From assembly GCA_035550735.1 (NCBI GenBank), contig DASZOM010000031.1, positions 1 to 64,000 of the forward strand: a stretch of 64,000 nucleotides of DNA, in the 5' to 3' direction. The notes below the pieces were generated by a model. That model worked only from the letters and a program-made list of their open reading frames with translations. It searched no databases and was not told where the DNA came from. Origin of the DNA: JANQRA01 sp035550735. GTDB lineage: Bacteria; Actinomycetota; Acidimicrobiia; Spongiisociales; ZC4RG35. This document shows, piece after piece, positions 48,809 to 56,852 of the stretch (position 1 is its first letter; each line of letters starts with the position of its first letter). A program made the position numbers and the translations under genes.

Positions 48809-49966
48809 TCATCCCATCCCGACTCGTTGCGAGCGCTGCAGGGACTTGCCCTCGGTCTGCAGCGACGGGGCGATCATCACTTCGGCCTTCTGGAACTCCT
48901 TGACGTCGGAATAGCCGGTGGTGGCCATCGACATCCGCAGCCCCCCGAACAGGTTTCGCCTGCCGTCGTTCTCGTGGGCCGGGCCGACCAGGATCTCCTG
49001 GAGTGTGCCCCGGTCACCGACGTTGACCCGCGCCCCGCGGGGCAACGAGGGGTGGAAGGTGGCCATGCCCCAGTGGTAGCCCCGACCCGGGGCCTCTGTC
49101 GCCGAGGCGAGCGGCGAGCCGATCATCACCGCGTCGGCGCCGCAGGCGATGGCCTTGGAGACGTCGCCACCGGTGCGCATCCCCCCGTCGGCGATGACGT
49201 GCACGTAACGACCGGTCTCGTCGAGATAGCGGATGCGGGCCCCGGCGGCGTCGGCTATCGCCGTCGCCTGGGGCACACCGACACCGAGGACACCGCGCGT
49301 CGTGCAGGCCGCCCCCGGCCCCACCCCGACCAGGACACCGACCGCACCGGTACGCATCAGGTGGAGGGCCGTGGAGTAGCTGGCACAGCCGCCGACTATC
49401 ACGGGGACCGGGCAGCCGGCGATGTACTCCTTCAGGTTCAAGGGCTCCTCACGGCTGGAGACATGCTCGGCGGAGACGACCGTCCCCTGGATGACCAGGA
49501 TGTCGAGACCTCCGTCGAGGGCGAGACCTGCCCAATCACGCACGCGCTGCGGGGTGAGACTGGCGGCGGTGACCACCCCCTGGGCCTTGACCTGCTCGAC
49601 ACGCCGGCCGATCAGCTCCGGCTTGACCGGCTCCAGGTAGATCTCCTGCATGCGACGGGTGGCCTTCTCGTCGGGAAGCTCGGCTATCTCCTCGAAATAC
49701 GGGGTGGGGTCCTCGTACCGGGTCCACAGACCTTCGAGATTGAGGACGGCGAGCCCACCGAGTCGCCCGATGGCGACAGCGCTCTCCGGGCTGATCGCCG
49801 AGTCCATCGCCGACCCCATCATGGGGAGGTCGAACCTGAACGCATCGAGCTGCCAGGAGATGTCGACGTCGTCGGGGTCGCGGGTCCTTCTCGAGGGGAC
49901 GATTGCGATGTCGTCGAGCCCGAACGCCTGACGACCCGACTTCCCGATGCCGATCTCGATCTCCAT
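48809..49966 (-). CDS. guaB3: GuaB3 family IMP dehydrogenase-related protein
   Basis: This 385-residue TIM barrel of the IMPDH/GMP reductase superfamily lacks the CBS pair of standard GuaB. It shows QAFGLDDIAIVPS, LPMMGSAMDS, the catalytic Cys in GPGAACTTRGVLGVGVPQATA, VIADGGMRTGGDVSKAIACGADAVMIG and GLRMSMATTGY. It matches the GuaB3 group typical of actinobacteria and cyanobacteria; activity in actinobacteria is not settled. ATG 49966 is used; the frame extends upstream over the promoter of the divergent gene and is not coding there. It heads the operon with guaA. Confidence 0.9.
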   Translation of the reverse strand: MEIEIGIGKSGRQAFGLDDIAIVPSRRTRDPDDVDISWQLDAFRFDLPMMGSAMDSAISPESAVAIGRLGGLAVLNLEGLWTRYEDPTPYFEEIAELPDEKATRRMQEIYLEPVKPELIGRRVEQVKAQGVVTAASLTPQRVRDWAGLALDGGLDILVIQGTVVSAEHVSSREEPLNLKEYIAGCPVPVIVGGCASYSTALHLMRTGAVGVLVGVGPGAACTTRGVLGVGVPQATAIADAAGARIRYLDETGRYVHVIADGGMRTGGDVSKAIACGADAVMIGSPLASATEAPGRGYHWGMATFHPSLPRGARVNVGDRGTLQEILVGPAHENDGRRNLFGGLRMSMATTGYSDVKEFQKAEVMIAPSLQTEGKSLQRSQRVGMG

Positions 49967-50049
49967 TACCCCGATCCTTGTCCAGCGCTTCGATGACCTC
50001 GGAGGGTCACCGATCCGGAGCGTAACAGTGAGCGCCGACACACCGGTTG

Positions 50050-50055
50050 TAGGCT
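50050..50055 (+). promoter_or_regulatory. Leaderless -10 of the CPBP protease gene
   Basis: TAGGCT ends 8 bases before GTG 50064, with no ribosome site. Confidence 0.45.
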
Positions 50056-50063
50056 GCCGCCCG

Positions 50064-50768
50064 GTGTCGCGACGCTGGTCGATCCTCGACTTCGCCCTCT
50101 GCTGGCTGGGCGGTCTGGTGGGAACAGGCGTGGCCTTCGCCGCCGGTGTCGCCACCGGGGACGAGGACATGCTCCTCCTGCTGGGATTGGGCGGGCAGTA
50201 CCTCGGCAATCTCGGCGTCTTCTGGATCATCTACCGGGTGAAGGGACGCCCCGAGGTGGGCTTCTCCGCCGGTGGACGGGACTTCTTCTACGTCGGTCTC
50301 GGACTGGTGCTTCAGATCGCGATGGCCCAGCTGCTGGTTCCGTTGAGCAATCTCCTCTTCCCCGAGGGGCAGCCCCCTCAGGAGATCGCCGACGTCATCA
50401 CCGAGGCCGACACCCTCGGAGTCGGGATCGGGCTGGTGCTGGCGGCAGTAGTGCTGGCTCCGGTGACCGAGGAGCTCTTGTTCCGGGGCGTGCTGCTGCG
50501 GGCCCTCCGGCCGAGAGGGCCGAGGTTCGCCCTCGTGGTCAGCTCCCTCATCTTCTCCGCCGTCCACATCCTCGGTCTCGACCAGGATCGGCCCTTGCAG
50601 TCGGCCGCCGTGGTCCTGCCACCACTGTTCGTGCTCGGTCTGCTGCTCGCCTGGATCACACAGAGATCGGGCCGGCTCGGCCCGGCGATCTTCATCCACT
50701 CCGGATGGAACCTGCTCGCCGCATTCGTGCTCCTGTTGCCCCCGGAGGTGCTGGAGCAGATGGGTTAG
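50064..50768 (+). CDS. CPBP-family intramembrane metalloprotease
   Basis: This 234-residue protein has about seven transmembrane helices and the Rce1/CAAX-type ABI motifs: the Glu pair and Arg in VTEELLFRGVLLRAL, the His in SAVHILG, and the His/Asn in FIHSGWNLLAAF. In bacteria these act as membrane proteases or scaffolds of unknown substrate. The start is GTG 50064, eight bases after TAGGCT; a longer frame to 49947 would be antisense to guaB3. Its stop overlaps the convergent trpS stop by a few bases. Confidence 0.87.
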   Translation: MSRRWSILDFALCWLGGLVGTGVAFAAGVATGDEDMLLLLGLGGQYLGNLGVFWIIYRVKGRPEVGFSAGGRDFFYVGLGLVLQIAMAQLLVPLSNLLFPEGQPPQEIADVITEADTLGVGIGLVLAAVVLAPVTEELLFRGVLLRALRPRGPRFALVVSSLIFSAVHILGLDQDRPLQSAAVVLPPLFVLGLLLAWITQRSGRLGPAIFIHSGWNLLAAFVLLLPPEVLEQMG

Positions 50769-51745
50769 CGGAGGCCGACGGCCTCCCGAACCAGCTGCAT
50801 GGTCTCCCCGGCCGACGCTCTGGCGCGCTCGGCGCTGTCGGCCATCACCCTCGAGACCTCTGCGTCGGACAAGCCTCCGTAGGCCTCACGGATCGGCTTC
50901 AGGCCCTCGGCGACCGCCTCCGCCACGGCGGACTTGAAGGCCCCGTATCCGCCGCTGCGATGCTCTTCGACGAGGTCGTCGATCGACCGTCCCGAGAAGA
51001 AGGAGTAGATCTCCAACAGATTGGAGATCCCGGGCTTCTCCTCCCAGTCGTAGGCGACCTCGGACCCCGTGTCGGTCACGGCCGCCCGCAGCTTCCTCAC
51101 GATCTCGTCGTTCGAGTCGGTGAGAAACACGGTCGCCTTGGAGTTGGCGTCGGACTTCGACATCTTGTCGGTGGGCTCCTGGAGTGACATCACCCGTGCC
51201 CCGATCTCGGGTGTGATCCGTTCCGGAACAGGGAAGATCTCGCCGAAGCGGCCGTTGAACCGCTCCGCCAGGTCCCGGGTCAGCTCGAGATGCTGGGTCT
51301 GGTCGTCGCCGACCGGAACGGCATGGGCCCGCTGCACCATGATGTCGGCGGCCTGGAGCACGGGATAGGCGAGGAGTCCGAAGCCCTGGCCCGACTTGTC
51401 CGCCTTCTCCTTGAACTGGGTCATCCTCTGCAGCTGGCCGACACCGGCCAACGTGCCCAGGATCCAGGTGAGCTCCATGTGCTGGGGCACCTCGGACTGG
51501 TAGTACAGGAGTGAGCGGGCAGGGTCGACCCCCACTGCGAGGATCATCCTGGCGAGATCGGCACGGCTGCGGGCCAGCTCGTCGGGCTCGAACGGGGACG
51601 CCATGGCATGCAGGTCGACGACGCAGTAGATCGTGTCGTAGTCATCCTGCATCTTCACCCAGTTGTCGAACGCACCGATCAGGTTGCCGATGTGGGCACG
51701 CCCGGTGGGCTGCATTCCCGAGAAAACTCGCTTCCGTTGGGTCAC
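50765..51745 (-). CDS. trpS: Tryptophanyl-tRNA synthetase
   Basis: This 326-residue class Ic synthetase has FSGMQPTGRAHIGNLIGA (the HIGH-like motif is HIGN), GVGQLQRMTQFKEK, YPVLQAADIM, VGDDQTQHLELTRDLA, LQEPTDKMSKSDAN (KMSKS) and a C-terminal helical domain. The start is set at GTG 51745 because TAATCT lies 7 bases upstream; the frame continues upstream to 51895 through the pentapeptide-repeat gene and is not coding there. Nothing suggests tryptophan control by attenuation. Confidence 0.96.
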   Translation of the reverse strand: MTQRKRVFSGMQPTGRAHIGNLIGAFDNWVKMQDDYDTIYCVVDLHAMASPFEPDELARSRADLARMILAVGVDPARSLLYYQSEVPQHMELTWILGTLAGVGQLQRMTQFKEKADKSGQGFGLLAYPVLQAADIMVQRAHAVPVGDDQTQHLELTRDLAERFNGRFGEIFPVPERITPEIGARVMSLQEPTDKMSKSDANSKATVFLTDSNDEIVRKLRAAVTDTGSEVAYDWEEKPGISNLLEIYSFFSGRSIDDLVEEHRSGGYGAFKSAVAEAVAEGLKPIREAYGGLSDAEVSRVMADSAERARASAGETMQLVREAVGLR

Positions 51746-51752
51746 ACCGGGG

Positions 51753-51758
51753 AGATTA
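51753..51758 (-). promoter_or_regulatory. Leaderless -10 of trpS
   Basis: On the minus strand TAATCT ends 7 bases before GTG 51745. It overlaps the last codon of the molybdopterin-domain gene. Confidence 0.5.
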
Positions 51759-52739
51759 GGGCTCGACCCCCGACGACTCCAGATAGCGCTGTTGACTCTC
51801 CACCAGGCCCCACGAGCCGGTGAACACCGCCCCCTCGACCCGTGCCCCGTCGAATCGGGTGGCGGAGAGGGCGCAATGGGAGAGGTCGGCGTCACGCAGG
51901 TCGGCCCCGGTGAAGTCGGCCCCCTCGAGGTCGGAGCCCGAGAGGAGGGCGCCGCTGAGCACGGCGCCGCTCAGGTTGCTGAGACTGAGATTGCACCCGC
52001 GCAGATCGGCCCCGTGGAGGTCGACCTCACGGAGATCACAGTTCTTCAGCTGGAGACGACGCAAGTCGAGGCTGGCGGGTGCCCATCGCCTCAGGTCGAG
52101 GCCGAGCATGACCCTTCCCCGGTACTTCCCGTAGTCCAGGATCTCGAGGAACCGTCTCAGCTGCTCGGGCCGGATCGATCCGGTGGTGAATCGCTGGTCA
52201 CCGGGGATGGGATCGGCTCCGTTGTGGTACGAGGATTTGGTCTCCCACCAGCCCGGCCGGTCCTCGGCGAGCAACTCGATGTCACGCAGCCACTTGATCG
52301 ACTTGTAGAAGTACTTGCCGGGTGTGACCACCCGCACCGGCCCGCCGTGCTCGACCGTCAGGGGCTCACCGTCGAAGGCGTGAACCACCCACGAGTTGGA
52401 CAGGGCGTAGCCGATGGGCAGAGAGGTGTGATGCCCCCGTTCCGAGTAGGCGGTGAAGGAGACGAAAGCGGCATCCGGGCCCGGTTCGACCAACCCGGAG
52501 AGCGGCACACCGGTGAAGGTGGCGTCCATCCGGGACCAGGAGGTCACACAATGGATGTCGAAGGTCATCTCGCGGTGGGGAAGCGACATGTAGCTGTCGA
52601 GATCCAGAACCCTGGCCTCCCTGACCAGCCCGCCGATCGTGAGCCTCCAGTCGGCGATGTCCGCCGACGGCGCCCTCTCCCCGACGACGGGGAAGCGGCG
52701 GGTCTCGATCTGGCCGGGTGGGAGCGCCCTCCGGGTCAC
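51756..52739 (-). CDS. Molybdopterin-domain oxidoreductase fused to pentapeptide repeats
   Basis: In this 327-residue protein residues 1-190 form a sulfite-oxidase/YedY-type molybdopterin domain: the Mo-ligand Cys is C64 in FDIHCVTSWSRMDATFTGVPL, followed by GGPVRVVTPGKYFYKSIKWL. Residues about 222-308 are pentapeptide repeats of A(D/N)LxX type (REVDLHGADLRGCNLSLSN and so on), predicted to form a right-handed beta helix. There is no Tat signal, membrane anchor or haem domain, so it is probably cytoplasmic. GTG 52739 overlaps the stop of the LCP gene by one base; an upstream continuation of the frame is antisense or out of frame to LCP. The partner electron acceptor is unknown. Confidence 0.8.
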   Translation of the reverse strand: MTRRALPPGQIETRRFPVVGERAPSADIADWRLTIGGLVREARVLDLDSYMSLPHREMTFDIHCVTSWSRMDATFTGVPLSGLVEPGPDAAFVSFTAYSERGHHTSLPIGYALSNSWVVHAFDGEPLTVEHGGPVRVVTPGKYFYKSIKWLRDIELLAEDRPGWWETKSSYHNGADPIPGDQRFTTGSIRPEQLRRFLEILDYGKYRGRVMLGLDLRRWAPASLDLRRLQLKNCDLREVDLHGADLRGCNLSLSNLSGAVLSGALLSGSDLEGADFTGADLRDADLSHCALSATRFDGARVEGAVFTGSWGLVESQQRYLESSGVEP

Positions 52740-53791
52740 TACCCGTTGATGCCGAGCACCATCCCGGCATCGGCTGTCGCGGAGAGGAACTCGGCGACGA
52801 TCTGGTCCACCGGCTCCGCGGGCATCAGGACGGCCGCACCGTCGTCGGTCGTGGCGTCGTAGACCGGCACCTCGAGCTCGGTCACGTCGCCGGATCCGAG
52901 GCCACGCATGGTGAGCGCCAGGTCGACCGCCGTGGCCAGGCCGAGCTCGGAGTCCACCGTGACATACGGCGCCACCGCACGTGCCGCCGAGGCCATCGCC
53001 TGCGGGCTGGAGAAGTCCGAGATACGACCCATCATGTCGATGAGGAAGGCCCGCTGTCGCTCGTTCCGGGCCAGGTCGTTCATCCCGGGGAGGGTCAGCC
53101 ACCCGGAATCGGTCAGCTCCTGGGTGTGCCGGGACCGCATCCATGCCAGGGTCTGCTCACCGTCGGCCTGCGTGCACCCGGCCGGCAGCTCGAGATTCGC
53201 CCTCTGGTCTCGAACCGGGTTGTCGACGCAGATCTCGTAGCCGCCGATGGCATCGACGGCCCCTTGGAATCCGGCCAGATCCACCATGGCGAAGTGATCG
53301 ATCTCCTGGTGGGCGAGCTTCTCCACGGCGAGGGTGAGGAGGCTGGGGCCGTTGTAGCGGCCACAGCCCTCAAGCATGACACTGAGTCGCTCCTCGCCTT
53401 CGCCACACGGGTTGCCCACCAACAGGTCGCGGGGCAACGAGAGCAGCCCCGTCTTCTCCCCGTCCTTGATCATCAGCATGACGACGTCGGCGCGGGTCCC
53501 CTCGAACTCACCAAAGCCGGCGGTGTCCTCCAGGTCCTCCCGGGAGTCCGAGCCGACCAGGAGGAAGACCTGGCGCCCCTCGTTGATCAGATCCTCGGCG
53601 GCGGTCTGGTCTTCGGTCTCGTCCTGGTCCTGTGCCACCGGCCCTCCCGACGGGTCGTTGGTCTCCCGGACGAGGCTGATCCGGGTGACGTCACCCCATG
53701 TGGAAGCGGCCCAGATGGCGGACGCGGAGAAGACCGCTATCACCACCAGGGCACCCGCAATCAGAAGACGTCGATTCAGCGAGGTGTTCAT
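52739..53791 (-). CDS. LytR-CpsA-Psr family cell-wall glycopolymer ligase
   Basis: This 350-residue protein has a signal-anchor helix (about 8-30) and an extracytoplasmic LCP domain: FLLVGSDSREDLE, TRADVVMLMIKDGEKTGLLSLPRDLLV, YNGPSLLTLAVEKLA, FAMVDLAGFQGAVDAIGGYEICV, TLAWMRSRHTQELT and the Arg-rich NERQRAFLIDMMGR. LCP enzymes attach teichoic-acid-like polymers or arabinogalactan to peptidoglycan. A TAGAAT about 15 bases before ATG 53791 is a possible -10. It overlaps the molybdopterin-domain gene by one base. Confidence 0.93.
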   Translation of the reverse strand: MNTSLNRRLLIAGALVVIAVFSASAIWAASTWGDVTRISLVRETNDPSGGPVAQDQDETEDQTAAEDLINEGRQVFLLVGSDSREDLEDTAGFGEFEGTRADVVMLMIKDGEKTGLLSLPRDLLVGNPCGEGEERLSVMLEGCGRYNGPSLLTLAVEKLAHQEIDHFAMVDLAGFQGAVDAIGGYEICVDNPVRDQRANLELPAGCTQADGEQTLAWMRSRHTQELTDSGWLTLPGMNDLARNERQRAFLIDMMGRISDFSSPQAMASAARAVAPYVTVDSELGLATAVDLALTMRGLGSGDVTELEVPVYDATTDDGAAVLMPAEPVDQIVAEFLSATADAGMVLGING

Positions 53792-53833
53792 GAGGCCCAG
53801 CGCTTGATTCTACCCGGTCGTCCGGATCGCTAA

Positions 53834-55591
53834 TCAGGCCGGCTCGGGGACGAGCCGTTCGGACGCAACCGAGTCGAGGGGGAGTGTCAGCTCGAACCGG
53901 GCCGGCGAGGGGCAGTAGGTGAGGGTGCCGCCCATCATCTCGGCGAGCTGTCTGGAGACGGCGAGACCGATGCCCACCGAGCCCGGTTGCACCGGCGACT
54001 GCGCACTGCGGTAGTAGCGCTCGAAGATGAGCTTGGCCTCGGTTTCGTCGATGCCCCTCCCGTCGTCGGCAACCGCGAGCAGGGCGACTCCATCCCGGTC
54101 CTCCATGGTGACGGAGATGTGATCGCCGCCATATCTGATGGCGTTGGTCAACAGGTTGCGGATGATCTGACGCACCCGGAGCGGGTCGGCCCAGGCACGG
54201 AGACCGTCCCCCGAGACCGTGATCGTCTTGGCCTCGGGCACCGATTCCCGCAACCCCTCGACCACCCGTCCCACCTGCTCGCCGAGATCGATGTCCTCGG
54301 GGCGCATCGAGAGACTCCCGAAATCGGCACGGGAGGCGACCAGCAGGTCCTCCACCAGCTCGCCCAGCTCCCGGCTCTGCACGGCGATGATCCCGCACAG
54401 CTCGTCGACCTCCTCGGGGCCCAGATCGGCCCTTCCCGCGACGACGGCCTCGGAGAGGCCCACGATCGCGGTGAGCGGGGTGCGGATCTCGTGTGAGACG
54501 GAGGCCAGCAGCTTGTCCTTGGACTCGTTCGAAGCGCGAAGCGCCTCGGCATCGTCGTGACGCCGCCAGTACGCGCCCACCATGTCGGCCGCCCGCTTCA
54601 AGGTCTGGATCTCGTCGTCGCTCCACCGTCTCTCCTGCGTGTAGTCGACGAACCCGATCGACCCGCGGAGATCCTCTCCGACGAAGATCGGGACGCAGAC
54701 CTCGGAGAGGATCCGGTCGGCCTCGAAGTAGGAGCGCTCGGTGCCCTCGAGCTGGGATGGGCTGATCACCGCCACCTCACCGCGGATGAGTGTGTCGTAG
54801 ATGGTGGGGAGGTCCTCGTAGGTGCCGGTCTCCCAGTCCGCGCCGAAGCTCCGATCGGACTCCCTCACGGCGCTTGCCACGATCTCCCAACCGGGGCGGC
54901 CGTCGACCTCGACGGTGCGGTCGACGTATGCGTAGTCGGCTGCAGTGGCCTCGAACACGGCGCGCACCGCCTGATGGAGAGCCGACGAGTCGGAGTCGAC
55001 CAGGAGCGCCTCCGAGCAGCGGCCCACCGCATTCTGCAGACGACGTGATCGGTCGTATCTGTTGATTGTCGAAATCAGCTGGTCGTAGAGCTCGGCGACC
55101 AGAGCGGTGGTGAACACCACTCCGGCGACGGCGATGACCACCCGCACCGCAGAGACGTCGACGGGCTCGCCGCTGGTCAAACCGACGACGATCACCCACG
55201 CCGCCACACCCGTGGCGAGGCCACCTGCCCAGACCAGCCTCCGCCCCATCGAGAGTGTGCCGGCCAACACGGAGAACAGCATCATCAACCCGAACGTCGT
55301 CCCGAAGTCGAATGACGTCACCTCGACGTCGAAGAACGACTCGAGCAGGACCAGGGCGCCGACGAACCCCATGGCGGCCAGGGTCAACGGGATGGCGTTG
55401 GGGCGTCGGGAACGGGCGACGAACACTGCCCACACCGTGAGCACCAGCGGTCCGCCCAGGCGGCCGAGGGCCGGCCCGCCGGAGCTGGCGCGTGCATATT
55501 CCACGAGGGCGACCAACGGCGCAGTCGTCGCGAATAGCACAGCTACATAGCGATGAAACCGCAGTCGCGCCGCAGGGACGCTGGATCTCAC
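53834..55591 (-). CDS. Membrane-bound sensor histidine kinase with GAF domain
   Basis: In this 585-residue kinase six transmembrane helices fill residues about 15-170, followed by a short coiled linker. A GAF domain (about 190-342) contains VCVPIFVGEDLRGSIGFVD, a HisKA domain has SHEIRTPLTAIVG (H367), and an HATPase domain has LLTNAIRYGG, VADDGRGIDE and GIGLAVSRQLAEMMGG. The GAF domain may bind a small ligand or haem; no coordinating residue is evident. The start is GTG 55591. No response regulator gene is adjacent, so it is an orphan in this window. Confidence 0.92.
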   Translation of the reverse strand: MRSSVPAARLRFHRYVAVLFATTAPLVALVEYARASSGGPALGRLGGPLVLTVWAVFVARSRRPNAIPLTLAAMGFVGALVLLESFFDVEVTSFDFGTTFGLMMLFSVLAGTLSMGRRLVWAGGLATGVAAWVIVVGLTSGEPVDVSAVRVVIAVAGVVFTTALVAELYDQLISTINRYDRSRRLQNAVGRCSEALLVDSDSSALHQAVRAVFEATAADYAYVDRTVEVDGRPGWEIVASAVRESDRSFGADWETGTYEDLPTIYDTLIRGEVAVISPSQLEGTERSYFEADRILSEVCVPIFVGEDLRGSIGFVDYTQERRWSDDEIQTLKRAADMVGAYWRRHDDAEALRASNESKDKLLASVSHEIRTPLTAIVGLSEAVVAGRADLGPEEVDELCGIIAVQSRELGELVEDLLVASRADFGSLSMRPEDIDLGEQVGRVVEGLRESVPEAKTITVSGDGLRAWADPLRVRQIIRNLLTNAIRYGGDHISVTMEDRDGVALLAVADDGRGIDETEAKLIFERYYRSAQSPVQPGSVGIGLAVSRQLAEMMGGTLTYCPSPARFELTLPLDSVASERLVPEPA

Positions 55592-55622
55592 GGCATATAT
55601 TCGGCCGTAGTGGGCTCCGGGA

Positions 55623-56165
55623 TTAGCCCTGAGTTCGCGGATCGAGACCGACCAGTTGCCGGATCATCCTCGCGGTGGCCCCCCAGAGGGTGTCCCCGTC
55701 GAGGATGTAGTACCACACCTTCCATCCGCTCCACGGGACGTGCCACCACCTGTCGGGGTCGGCGAGCTCCTCCAACCGGGGGGTGTAGACCCGGGCCACC
55801 TCCCTCTCCGATGGGACCAGGTCGAAGGGGGTCCGGACCCGGCCCACGACCGGCACCACCAAAAGGCTGTACTCCACGGTGTCGATCGGGGGCAGGAACC
55901 CGAGCACATCGACCTGGTCGGGGTGGATCCCCACCTCCTCGTGCGCCTCGCGCAGGGCCGTGCCCACCGGTCCGTCGTCCTCGGGGTCGGGCCGGCCCCC
56001 GGGGAACGAGATGTGCCCGGCGTGGGTCGGCATCGTGTCGGGCCGCTTGGTCAGCACCACCCTGACCTCGCCCTCCTCATCCTCGAAGAGAGCGGCCAGG
56101 ACGGCGGCCATGGGGCGGCCGTCAGGCTCCGGCGCCTCGGATTCGAGCTGTAGTCGGTCCCACAT
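55623..56165 (-). CDS. Nudix hydrolase, NudL/CoA-pyrophosphatase type
   Basis: This 180-residue protein carries a Nudix box with Gly-Gly-Arg at its start and ALREAHEEVGI at its end, plus the upstream HAGHISFPGG that is the NudL/CoAse (UPF0035) signature. It would hydrolyse CoA or acyl-CoA to acyl-phosphopantetheine and 3',5'-ADP. The C-terminal W-x-x-W region (WHVPWSGWKVWYYILDG) and LWGATARMIRQL fit the family. It is divergent from the acetyltransferase gene. Confidence 0.92.
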   Translation of the reverse strand: MWDRLQLESEAPEPDGRPMAAVLAALFEDEEGEVRVVLTKRPDTMPTHAGHISFPGGRPDPEDDGPVGTALREAHEEVGIHPDQVDVLGFLPPIDTVEYSLLVVPVVGRVRTPFDLVPSEREVARVYTPRLEELADPDRWWHVPWSGWKVWYYILDGDTLWGATARMIRQLVGLDPRTQG

Positions 56166-56212
56166 TCTGCAGGGTCGAGGTTAAGGGCTGTGGTCAGCAG
56201 CCAGGCACTGGG

Positions 56213-56218
56213 TACGCT
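56213..56218 (+). promoter_or_regulatory. Leaderless -10 of the acetyltransferase gene
   Basis: TACGCT ends 6 bases before GTG 56225. Confidence 0.45.
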
Positions 56219-56224
56219 GACCCG

Positions 56225-56827
56225 GTGCCACGACCCCTGCTCGAGAGTGAGAGACTGACGCTGCAGCGATTCACCAGGCGTGACGCCCTCACTCTGGACG
56301 AGGCGATCCGTGAGTCGTTGCCCGATCTCAACCAGTGGCTGCCCTGGGCACGTCTCGACTACACCGCCTCGGACACCACCGCATTCATCCGCGAGTCGAT
56401 GCAGGCGTGGAAGGAGGAGAGGGCCTGGGACTACTCGATCCGCTCAAAGGCCGACCTTCGCCGTCACATCGGCAACATCTCGCTGTGGACGGTCTCCAAG
56501 CTGGGCAAGATCGCCGAGATCGGCTACTGGGTCCGCAGCAAGGAGACCAACCGGGGGGTGTGCACCGAAGCGGTGGGGCTGCTGCTCGAGGAGGCGTTCA
56601 ACTCATTGGGCTACCACAAGGTCGTGCTGCGGATCGCGGTCGGCAACGACGCCTCCGACCGGGTAGCCGAGAAGCTCGGGTTCACCCGAGAGGGGGTGCT
56701 GCGCGAGGAGCTGCTGATCCGGGGCAACTGGGTGGACCACTCGCTGTGGTCACTCCTCGACCGTGAGTATCGGGCGGCCCGTCGCGGTGACACGGTCCGT
56801 CGGGAGCGCCCGATCCCGGACGTCTGA
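56225..56827 (+). CDS. RimJ/RimL-type GNAT acetyltransferase
   Basis: This 200-residue GNAT protein has the RimJ/RimL pattern: LLESERLTLQRFTRRDALTLDEAI, DYSIRSKADLRRHIGNISLW, IGYWVRSKETNRGVCTEAVGLLLEEAFNSLG (acetyl-CoA-binding region), VVLRIAVGNDASDRVAEKLGF and REGVLREELLIRGNWVDHSLW. Members acetylate the N-terminus of ribosomal proteins or small amines; the substrate is not determinable. The start is GTG 56225 with a leaderless promoter. It converges on nuoN with a 25-base gap. Confidence 0.92.
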   Translation: MPRPLLESERLTLQRFTRRDALTLDEAIRESLPDLNQWLPWARLDYTASDTTAFIRESMQAWKEERAWDYSIRSKADLRRHIGNISLWTVSKLGKIAEIGYWVRSKETNRGVCTEAVGLLLEEAFNSLGYHKVVLRIAVGNDASDRVAEKLGFTREGVLREELLIRGNWVDHSLWSLLDREYRAARRGDTVRRERPIPDV

Positions 56828-56852
56828 GCTCCCGGGCCGGGGCTGAAGAGCG

